Below, one piece after another: positions 1 to 5,333 of a stretch of 7,744 bases of DNA. The notes beneath the pieces are model-generated. The model was not told where the DNA came from, searched no databases, and saw only the letters and a program-made list of their open reading frames with translations. The stretch spans positions 1 to 7,744 of the forward strand of contig JAEZBF010000036.1 of NCBI GenBank assembly GCA_023427545.1, written 5' to 3'. The translations under genes and the position numbers were made by a program. The DNA comes from Pseudomonadota bacterium (GTDB lineage: Bacteria > Pseudomonadota > Alphaproteobacteria > Rhizobiales > Devosiaceae). Position 1 is the stretch's first letter. Each line of letters opens with the position of its first letter.

Positions 1-823
1 GCTCGAAGATGCGCTTGAGCAGGTAGGGCGTGCTGTCCTTGCCCTTGATCCCCTCCCGTTCAGCATCGGCAAGCGCCGCAACGATGTGCGTTTCGATCTG
101 TGCCTCGTCCCAGGCATCCGCCTCCGCAATCGGATTGGCGATCAGCACGCCGCCCAGGCCCAGGTCGAACTGCAGGTTCAGCAGCTCCGCGACTTCTTGC
201 GGCGTGTCGATGCGCCGGTCGGCCTTGAAGCCGCTGGTGCGTGCCCAGAAGGCGGGGAAGTGTTCGGTGCCATAGCCCAGCACCGGCACGCCGTTCGTCT
301 CGAGCACCTCCAGCGTCTTGCCGATGTCGAGGATCGACTTGGCGCCGGCGCAGACCACCGCAACCGGCGTGCGTCCGAGCTCGCTCAGGTCTGCGGAGAT
401 GTCGAAGGTTTCGCTCGCGCCGCGATGCACGCCGCCGATGCCGCCCGTTGCGAACAGCTCGATCCCGGCGAGTGCGGCGATATACATCGTCGTGGCCACG
501 GTCGTCCCGGCGAGCGCGCGGCTCGCGAGCAGCGCCGCGATGTCCCGTCGCGACGCCTTGGCCGCTTCGCCGCCCGTCCGCGCCAGCCGCTCCAGATCGG
601 CCGCGCCCAGCCCGGCATGGAACCGCCCATCCATGATGGCGACCGTTGCGGGCACCGCGCCGTTCTCGCGGATCACCGCCTCCACCCCCGCCGCCATCTC
701 TAGGTTCTGCGGATAGGGCATGCCATGCGTGATGATGGTGGATTCGAGCGCCACGACGGGTATGCGGCGAGCAAGCGCGTCGGCAACCTCGGCGCCGAGC
801 GTAAGCAGGTCAGTGGCGGGCAC
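1..823 (-). CDS. psuG: Pseudouridine-5'-phosphate glycosidase, 3' end off window
   Basis: Cleaves pseudouridine 5'-phosphate to uracil and ribose 5-phosphate in the cytoplasm (the reaction is reversible), as part of pseudouridine catabolism. 274 complete codons are visible; the E. coli enzyme is about 312 residues, so roughly 40 C-terminal residues lie beyond position 1. Family motifs are clear: VVALESTIITHGMP with catalytic-type Glu27, SRRD preceded by Lys89, FATGGIGGVHRGA at 124-136, FDISADL with Asp145 (metal ligand in the family), and VCAGAKS with Lys162. These match E. coli E31, K93, D149 and K166 at a constant offset of four, supporting the start. That start is GTG (823-821). An in-frame TGA lies upstream with no ATG between, and translation from GTG gives the normal N-terminus. 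The ribosome site is weak (GGA nine bases upstream). A psuK kinase partner, common beside psuG, would lie outside the window. It is divergent from the pot operon. Identity is near certain; the exact start is less so. Confidence 0.95.
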   Translation of the reverse strand, partial: MPATDLLTLGAEVADALARRIPVVALESTIITHGMPYPQNLEMAAGVEAVIRENGAVPATVAIMDGRFHAGLGAADLERLARTGGEAAKASRRDIAALLASRALAGTTVATTMYIAALAGIELFATGGIGGVHRGASETFDISADLSELGRTPVAVVCAGAKSILDIGKTLEVLETNGVPVLGYGTEHFPAFWARTSGFKADRRIDTPQEVAELLNLQFDLGLGGVLIANPIAEADAWDEAQIETHIVAALADAEREGIKGKDSTPYLLKRIFE

Positions 824-878
824 GCTGGGGGATCCGTTGTTCGTGTGGCCGCGGCGAGGTCGCCGCTTAGCCGGAAGT

Positions 879-909
879 CTTATTCACTGCAGCCGATGCG
901 ACCCGTCAA
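879..909 (-). promoter_or_regulatory. Candidate sigma-70-type promoter for psuG
   Basis: Read on the minus strand, TTGACG (909-904) matches the -35 consensus at five of six positions and AATAAG (884-879) matches the -10 at four of six. The 19-base spacer is longer than ideal. It lies about 56-86 bases upstream of the psuG GTG. This is pattern matching only; in GC-rich alphaproteobacteria such matches are often fortuitous. Confidence 0.3.
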
Positions 910-1013
910 CCCCTCAACTTCCCAAGGCAAACCGCTTGTCCCATGTGCGGATTGCCACTAGTTTCCCCTCGCACCGCGCGCAAGGACGACTGCACTGAGA
1001 CCGGCATTTTTCG

Positions 1014-1059
1014 ATCCGCCCAGCCTTTCGGATCCGGACGACGCTCATCGTGGGCGGAT
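1014..1059 (+). promoter_or_regulatory. 9-bp inverted repeat in potF leader
   Basis: ATCCGCCCA (1014-1022) is perfectly complementary to TGGGCGGAT (1051-1059). The 28-base interior holds the self-complementary octamer CGGATCCG (1029-1036). It lies about 95-140 bases before the potF ATG, so it could be an operator or, if transcription starts upstream, a leader RNA stem. No U-run follows, so it is not an obvious intrinsic terminator. Its function is inferred from position only. Confidence 0.4.
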
Positions 1060-1137
1060 GCCCTCTACGCAACCCGCGCCCGCCCTTTGGTTCTCAACGA
1101 CAGATGCCGCTGCTTAGCCCCGTTGCACAGCCCTACT

Positions 1138-1143
1138 GAGGAG
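1138..1143 (+). promoter_or_regulatory. potF ribosome binding site
   Basis: GAGGAG ends nine bases before the ATG at 1153 and is the strongest Shine-Dalgarno sequence at any potF candidate start. It fixes the start at 1153 rather than the upstream in-frame ATG at 943. Good initiation fits the high dosage usual for periplasmic binding proteins. Confidence 0.85.
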
Positions 1144-1152
1144 ACGAAAGCC

Positions 1153-2241
1153 ATGACCAAAGCCCCTGTCCTGGCGCTTGCCGCCCTGTTCGCCGCCGCG
1201 CCCGCGCTCGCTCAGGAAGAGAAGGTGGTCAACGTCTACAACTGGTCCGACTACATTGCCGAAGACACGGTGAGCAAATTCGAGGCCGAGACGGGCATCC
1301 ACGTCAACTACGACGTGTTCGACAGCAACGAGTTGGTCGAGGCCAAGCTCCTCGCCGGCAACTCGGGCTACGATGTCGTCGTGCCGTCGGGCTTCTTCCT
1401 CGAGCGTCAGGTGCAGGCCGGCCTGTTCCAGCCTCTCGACAAGTCCAAGCTGCCCACCCTCGCCAACATGGATCCCGACGTGATGGCCGCGCCCGCGCCC
1501 CCCGATCCGGACAACAAGTTCGCCGGCGCTTACATGTGGGGCACCACCGGTCTTGGCTACAACGTGGCCAAGGTCAAGGAAGCGCTCGGCGACCAGCCGG
1601 TGGACAGCTGGGACGTGCTCTTCAAGCCCGAGATCGTCAGCAAGCTGCAGGGCTGCGGCGTCACCGTCCTCGACGCTCCGGCCGAGGTCATCGGCACGGC
1701 GCTCAACTATTTGGGCCTCGATCCAAACTCGGAGAGCCCGGACGACCTCAAGAAGGCCGAGGAGCTGCTGATGTCGATCCGGCCCTATGTGCGCTACTTC
1801 AACTCGAGCCAGTACATCGACGACCTCGGCAACGGCGAGGTCTGCCTCTCGGTCGGCTACTCGGGCGACGTCTTCATCGCCCGCGATGCCGCGACCGAGG
1901 CGAACGCAGGGGTGGAAGTCGCCTACATGATCCCCAAGGAAGGCGCGCTCAAGTGGTTCGACCTGATGGCCATTCCCGCCGATGCGCCGCACCCCGACAA
2001 CGCGCACAAGTTCATCGACTTCATGATGCGTCCGGACGTCGCCGCGGCGAACACGAACTTCGTGTTCTATGCCTCCGGCAACAAGGCGGCGCTTGACCAG
2101 ATCAAGCCCGAGATCAAGGAAGACCCCTCGATCTATCCGACCGCCGAAGTCTCGGCCAAGCTCTTCACGCTCAAGGCGCATTCGCCCGATTACGACGAGC
2201 TGCTGACCGAAACCTGGCAGCGCATCCGCGCCGGCCAGTAG
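1153..2241 (+). CDS. potF: Polyamine ABC transporter periplasmic binding protein (PotF type)
   Basis: Captures putrescine or a related polyamine in the periplasm and delivers it to the PotGHI importer. 362 residues (E. coli PotF is 370). A Sec signal peptide spans about 1-20, with an Ala-rich core and cleavage after ALA before QEE; the mature protein is a type-2 binding fold. It aligns almost end to end with E. coli PotF: the NWSDY motif (W31, S32, D33, Y34), YDVFDSNE, FQPLDKSKLP, DPDNKF, PVDSWD, SSQYI, IPKEGA, VFYA (Y306) and KLFTLK. Putrescine-contacting acids D33, D239 and D270 are kept (PotF D39, D247, D278). Three pocket positions differ: W268 for PotF F276, F81 for S87 and Y236 for W244. 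The first two move toward spermidine-type PotD, so ligand preference is uncertain. First gene of the operon, with a strong ribosome site. The stop is followed by a hairpin that may keep potF mRNA more abundant than the rest. Confidence 0.96.
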   Translation: MTKAPVLALAALFAAAPALAQEEKVVNVYNWSDYIAEDTVSKFEAETGIHVNYDVFDSNELVEAKLLAGNSGYDVVVPSGFFLERQVQAGLFQPLDKSKLPTLANMDPDVMAAPAPPDPDNKFAGAYMWGTTGLGYNVAKVKEALGDQPVDSWDVLFKPEIVSKLQGCGVTVLDAPAEVIGTALNYLGLDPNSESPDDLKKAEELLMSIRPYVRYFNSSQYIDDLGNGEVCLSVGYSGDVFIARDAATEANAGVEVAYMIPKEGALKWFDLMAIPADAPHPDNAHKFIDFMMRPDVAAANTNFVFYASGNKAALDQIKPEIKEDPSIYPTAEVSAKLFTLKAHSPDYDELLTETWQRIRAGQ

Positions 2242-2260
2242 CAGCGGACACCACATTTAC

Positions 2261-2284
2261 GGGCGGGGCGTGAGCGCTCCGCCC
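2261..2284 (+). promoter_or_regulatory. Intercistronic hairpin between potF and potG
   Basis: GGGCGGGGCG (2261-2270) pairs with CGCTCCGCCC (2275-2284) over ten base pairs, one of them G-U, around a TGAG loop. It starts 20 bases after the potF stop and ends 20 bases before the potG ATG. No U-tract follows, so full intrinsic termination is unlikely. In many binding-protein operons such a stem protects the upstream mRNA segment or attenuates downstream expression; that role here is inferred. Confidence 0.6.
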
Positions 2285-2303
2285 CCGACCTCTCGCAGGC
2301 GCC

Positions 2304-3446
2304 ATGGCCAAGAAGCCGCCGATCGCTGCCGATACCCGCCCATGGCGCGATGCGAGCGCCACCCCGTTCGTGCGCATCAGCCACGTCACAAAGAAGTTCG
2401 GCGATGTCGCGGCGGTGAGCGACGTCTCGCTCGACATCTACAAGGGCGAGCTCTTCTGCCTGCTCGGCGGCTCGGGGTCGGGCAAATCGACGCTGCTGCG
2501 CATGCTTGCGGGCTTCGAAAAGCCGACCGCCGGTACCATCATGATCGACGGGCAGGACATGGCGGGCGTGCCGCCCTATCGCCGCCCCGTGAACATGATG
2601 TTCCAGTCCTACGCGCTCTTCCCGCACATGAGCGTTGAGCAGAACGTCGCCTATGGTTTGCGGCGCGACGGCATGCCCCGTGCGGAGATCGACGAGCGAG
2701 TCGCCGACCTGCTCCGGCTCGTCAAGCTGGAGGCGTATCGCAAGCGCCGGCCCAACCAGCTCTCGGGCGGCCAGCGCCAGCGCGTGGCGCTTGCCCGCGC
2801 ACTCGCCCGCCGCCCCAAGCTGCTGCTGCTCGACGAGCCGCTCGGCGCGCTCGACAAGAAGCTGCGCGAGGAAACCCAGTTCGAGCTGGTCAAGATCCAG
2901 GAGACGCTCGGCGTCACCTTCATCGTCGTCACCCACGACCAGGAAGAGGCGATGAGCCTCGCCACCCGGATCGGCGTGATGAACCAGGGCGAGATCGCCA
3001 TGATCGGCGAACCGACCGACATCTACGAGTTCCCCAATTCGCGCTTCGTTGCCGGCTTCATCGGCTCGGTGAACATGTTCGAGGGCGTCGTCACCGAGGA
3101 CGAGCCCGACCATGTCCGCATCCGCTCGGCGGAAGCGGGCACCGACATCTATGTCGGGCACGGCGTCGACTGCGCCCCAGACCAGACCCTCTGGTTCGCC
3201 ATCCGGCCCGAAAAGATCACCCTCACCCGCGAGCGTCCCATCGGCGACGCCAACGTCACCCACGGGATGGTCGAGGACATTGCCTATCTCGGCGACATGA
3301 GCGTTTTCCAAGTGCTGCTCGACTCAGGCAAGCGCATCCGCGTCACCAAGGCCAACTCGCTGCGCGGCGACCCCGACGCCATTCGCTGGGACGAACCGGT
3401 CTGGGCCCAGTGGGGCGACGTCTCCGGCTCGGTCCTCACCTCATGA
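2304..3446 (+). CDS. potG: Polyamine ABC transporter ATP-binding protein
   Basis: Cytoplasmic ATPase subunit that, as a dimer on PotH/PotI, powers polyamine import. 380 residues, close to E. coli PotG (377). All nucleotide-binding motifs are present: Walker A GGSGSGKST (55-63), Q-loop Gln101 in MMFQSYALFPHM, signature LSGGQ (153-157), Walker B LLLLDEP (173-179), D-loop GALD (181-184) and H-loop His211 in VTHDQEEAM. A C-terminal TOBE-like regulatory domain (about 240-380) carries the family patterns RPEKI and IAYLGD. The N-terminal 20 residues before the ABC core are a tail of the length seen in PotG. The start at ATG 2304 has only a weak CAGG ribosome site four bases upstream, and initiation may depend on ribosomes leaving potF past the hairpin. 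The stop TGA (3444-3446) sits inside an ATGA, the signature of overlap with a following gene, yet potH starts 137 bases later. Confidence 0.96.
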   Translation: MAKKPPIAADTRPWRDASATPFVRISHVTKKFGDVAAVSDVSLDIYKGELFCLLGGSGSGKSTLLRMLAGFEKPTAGTIMIDGQDMAGVPPYRRPVNMMFQSYALFPHMSVEQNVAYGLRRDGMPRAEIDERVADLLRLVKLEAYRKRRPNQLSGGQRQRVALARALARRPKLLLLDEPLGALDKKLREETQFELVKIQETLGVTFIVVTHDQEEAMSLATRIGVMNQGEIAMIGEPTDIYEFPNSRFVAGFIGSVNMFEGVVTEDEPDHVRIRSAEAGTDIYVGHGVDCAPDQTLWFAIRPEKITLTRERPIGDANVTHGMVEDIAYLGDMSVFQVLLDSGKRIRVTKANSLRGDPDAIRWDEPVWAQWGDVSGSVLTS

Positions 3447-3586
3447 GCACACCCCGACTTGATAGTCGGGCCTCCCTCCCCCCTCGCGGGGAGGGTAGCG
3501 CAGCTAGGCGCGCCAGCGACGTAGCGAAGCTGGGGTGGGGGGACTCTTCACGCACAGGCCTATCTAACTCCGGTCTACATAGATGA
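3443..3586 (+). CDS. Possible 47-residue coupling ORF between potG and potH
   Basis: An uninterrupted 47-codon frame starts MSTPRLDSRASL. Its ATG (3443-3445) overlaps the potG TGA as ATGA, and its own TGA (3584-3586) overlaps the potH ATG (3583-3585), again as ATGA. It spans the whole palindromic segment. The product is rich in Arg, Ser and Gly, has no hydrophobic segment and resembles no family I know. Most likely the peptide itself is not selected: the frame may act as a translational bridge that carries ribosomes from potG to potH, which lacks a ribosome site. It could equally be chance, since a GC-rich 144-base frame is often open; the double overlap is the unusual part. Confidence 0.35.
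   Translation: MSTPRLDSRASLPPRGEGSAARRASDVAKLGWGDSSRTGLSNSGLHR
3447..3582. repeat. Palindrome-rich intergenic repeat-like element inside pot operon
   Basis: The segment holds several nested symmetries. CCCGACT (3453-3459) and AGTCGGG (3464-3470) form a 7-bp stem with a four-base loop. CCCTCCCC (3474-3481) and GGGGAGGG (3488-3495) form an 8-bp stem. CACCCC (3450-3455) can pair with GGGGTG (3532-3537) to enclose both. TAGCGCAGCT and TAGCGAAGCT form an imperfect direct repeat, and GGCGCGCC (3507-3514) is a perfect palindrome. The overall pattern resembles dispersed intergenic palindromic repeats of alphaproteobacteria. Only one copy lies in this window, so repeat status cannot be shown here. 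The tail 3541-3582 lacks this symmetry. Confidence 0.6.
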
Positions 3587-4533
3587 CCGCCGAGGCCAAC
3601 CCCCTCGCGCTCCGCCCGCACGGCCTCATCCGCCGTGCGCTCGCAACCGTTGGCCTCTCCGGCCGTGGCGCCGTGATCTTTGCGCCCTTCTTCTGGCTCG
3701 TCCTGTTCTTCCTGATCCCGCTCGCGGTGGTGTTCGGCATCTCGCTTGCGACCAAGCAGTTCGGCCAGCCACCTTATTCCGACCTGCTGACCAGCGAGAA
3801 CGGCACGGTCCAGCTCACCCTGCACCTCTCCAACTACATCCGGGTGCTGACCGACCCGTCCAACATCTATATCGGCGCCTTTCTGAGCTCGCTCCGCATC
3901 GCCGCCATTTCGACCGCGATCACCATCCTCATCGGCTACCCCATGGCCTATGCCATCGCCCGCGCCCCCCAGCGCTGGCGCAACATCCTGCTGATGCTGG
4001 TGATCCTGCCGTTCTGGACGTCGTTCCTCCTCCGCGTCTACGCGCTCAGCGGCTTCCTGCGCGGCGAGGGCGTCATCAACAACACGCTCGCTGTCTTCGG
4101 CCTTGGCCCGCTGACGATGATGCAGACCGATTTCGCGGTGTACGTCGGCATCGTCTATTCCTACCTGCCGTTCTTCATCCTTCCGCTCTACACAAATCTT
4201 GTGAAGCTAGACCCTGATCTGCTTGAAGCATCAGCAGATCTCGGCGCACGCCCCGTAACCACCTTCCTCTCCGTCACCCTTCCCCTGTCACTCCCGGGCG
4301 TGATTGCCGGCGCAATGCTCGTCTTCATCCCGGCGATCGGAGAGTTCGTGATCCCCTCGCTGCTCGGCGGACCGGGAACGCAGATGATCGGCCGCGTCCT
4401 CTGGGACGAGTTCTTCTCCAAGACCAACTGGCCGCGGGCCTCCGCGCTCGCGGTGACGATGCTGATCGTCGTGGTCATCCCGATCGTCTTGATGCAGCGC
4501 GCCCAGAACGCCGTCGTGGAGGGCCGCGGATGA
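3583..4533 (+). CDS. potH: Polyamine ABC transporter permease (PotH type)
   Basis: Inner-membrane permease that pairs with PotI to form the polyamine path. 316 residues (E. coli PotH is 317). It has the MetI-like fold with about six hydrophobic helices, the first at about 31-54 after a basic N-terminus. The cytoplasmic EAA loop that docks on PotG is at E215-A216-S217 with G221, followed by LPLSLPGV; the usual third Ala is Ser. The start ATG is directly preceded by an in-frame TAG, so it is the most upstream possible; no later in-frame start would retain TM1. There is no Shine-Dalgarno sequence in the 20 bases before it, unlike potF and potI, suggesting coupled or leaderless-like initiation after the inserted repeat. 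Codons 204-225, covering the EAA loop, are unusually A/T-ending. The stop overlaps potI by ATGA. Confidence 0.95.
   Translation: MTAEANPLALRPHGLIRRALATVGLSGRGAVIFAPFFWLVLFFLIPLAVVFGISLATKQFGQPPYSDLLTSENGTVQLTLHLSNYIRVLTDPSNIYIGAFLSSLRIAAISTAITILIGYPMAYAIARAPQRWRNILLMLVILPFWTSFLLRVYALSGFLRGEGVINNTLAVFGLGPLTMMQTDFAVYVGIVYSYLPFFILPLYTNLVKLDPDLLEASADLGARPVTTFLSVTLPLSLPGVIAGAMLVFIPAIGEFVIPSLLGGPGTQMIGRVLWDEFFSKTNWPRASALAVTMLIVVVIPIVLMQRAQNAVVEGRG
4216..4240 (+). other. Inverted repeat within atypical codon patch of potH
   Basis: GATCTGCT (4216-4223) and AGCAGATC (4233-4240) are a perfect 8-bp inverted repeat with a nine-base spacer, inside the codons for the EAA loop. In 4192-4257, 14 of 22 codons end in A or T, whereas neighbouring codons end almost entirely in G or C. 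The combination could form an mRNA stem in a slowly translated stretch, or mark a recombined segment. Confidence 0.45.
4518..4523 (+). promoter_or_regulatory. potI ribosome binding site inside potH
   Basis: GGAGGG lies within the last potH codons, six bases before the potI ATG at 4530. With the ATGA overlap this supports coupled translation of the two permeases at equal ratio, and contrasts with the missing site at potH. Confidence 0.8.
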
Positions 4534-5333
4534 GCCGCTGGTTCGCGCGCATCGCCGCGGTGCTCGGCTTTGCCTTCCTCTACGCGCCGATCATCTCGCT
4601 CGTTGTCTTCTCGTTCAACGCCAACCGGCTGGTGACGGTGTGGTCGGGCTTCTCGACCAAGTCCTACGCCGACCTCATGGCCGACCCGCAAATCCTGGGC
4701 GCCGCCTGGCTCAGCCTGCGCATCGCCGCGATCAGCGCGACGATCGCCCTTGTTCTCGGCACGCTCTGCGCGATCGCGCTCGTCCGCTTTCGGCGCTTCC
4801 GCGGCAAGACCCTGCTCTCTGGCATGGTCTCGGCCCCGCTGGTCATGCCCGACGTCATTACGGGCCTGAGCCTGCTGCTTCTGTTCGTCGCGATGGAGGG
4901 GCTCTTCGGCTGGCCCTCAGGGCGCGGCATGCTGACCATCATCATCGCCCACACCACGTTCTGCATGGCCTATGTCACGGTCGTGGTGCAGAGCCGCCTC
5001 GCCGATTTCGACCTCAGCCTCGAGGAAGCGGCGATGGACCTCGGCGCCACCCCCGCGCGAACCTTCATCGACATCACCCTGCCGATCATTGCGCCCGCGC
5101 TCGTTTCGGGCTGGCTGCTCGGCTTCACCCTGTCGCTGGACGATCTCGTCATCGCGAGCTTCGTTTCCGGCCCCGGCTCCTCGACCCTGCCGATGGTGAT
5201 CTTCTCCAAGATCCGCCTCGGCGTTTCCCCGGAGGTCAACGCCCTCGCGACCATCATCGTAGGGCTTGTTACCGTCGGGGTGGTGGCGGCGACCATCATT
5301 CAGTTCAGGTACGCACGGCGCCCATCGTCCTAG
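4530..5333 (+). CDS. potI: Polyamine ABC transporter permease (PotI type)
   Basis: Second inner-membrane permease of the importer, partner of PotH. 267 residues against about 281 in E. coli PotI. The first helix begins near residue 8 and includes FLYAPIISLVVFSFN, the typical PotC/PotI opening, with about six helices in all. The EAA loop is canonical: EEAAMDLGATPARTF with E166 and G172, then ITLPIIAPAL, for contact with PotG. LDDLVIASFVSGPGSSTLP near the last third is characteristic of the PotC/PotI branch. The start is fixed by the ATGA overlap with potH and a good GGAGGG site. The gene ends at TAG 5331-5333, sharing the palindrome CTAG with the stop of the convergent gene, so no intergenic terminator exists between them. 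Confidence 0.95.
   Translation: MSRWFARIAAVLGFAFLYAPIISLVVFSFNANRLVTVWSGFSTKSYADLMADPQILGAAWLSLRIAAISATIALVLGTLCAIALVRFRRFRGKTLLSGMVSAPLVMPDVITGLSLLLLFVAMEGLFGWPSGRGMLTIIIAHTTFCMAYVTVVVQSRLADFDLSLEEAAMDLGATPARTFIDITLPIIAPALVSGWLLGFTLSLDDLVIASFVSGPGSSTLPMVIFSKIRLGVSPEVNALATIIVGLVTVGVVAATIIQFRYARRPSS

Larger units (their letters stand above)
824..1152. promoter_or_regulatory. Divergent intergenic region psuG / potF
   Basis: A 329-base gap between divergently transcribed psuG and potF, so it should carry promoters for both. It is less GC-skewed than the coding DNA and contains the psuG promoter candidate (879-909) and the leader inverted repeat (1014-1059). A frame open from 943 into potF exists, but its product lacks a plausible protein start and would bury the signal peptide, so I do not regard it as coding. 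A weak plus-strand promoter (TTGTCC at 936-941, TAGTTT at 959-964, spacing 17) is possible but poor. No tRNA, small gene or known riboswitch was recognised. Confidence 0.6.

Noticed and set aside
86..703. Plus-strand open frame of 205 codons over the psuG region
   Set aside because: Arg/His/Ala-rich shadow; the minus strand carries all PsuG motifs with conserved catalytic residues.
996..1012. Terminator-like CGGCATTTTTC stretch
   Set aside because: A T-run is present but no stable stem lies directly before it on either strand.
943..1152. Upstream in-frame extension of potF
   Set aside because: It would add 70 residues ahead of a clear signal peptide, and the ATG at 1153 has a strong GAGGAG site.
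1114..2256. Long minus-strand open frame of 380 codons
   Set aside because: It is antisense to potF, whose product matches PotF throughout; the His/Val/Gly/Asp-rich translation is the usual shadow of G/C-ending codons.
2261..2284. Rho-independent terminator after potF
   Set aside because: The stem is strong but no U-tract follows and three operon genes lie downstream, so I call it an intercistronic hairpin.
2190..3311. Minus-strand open frame of 373 codons
   Set aside because: Antisense shadow of potG, where every ABC ATPase motif is intact on the plus strand.
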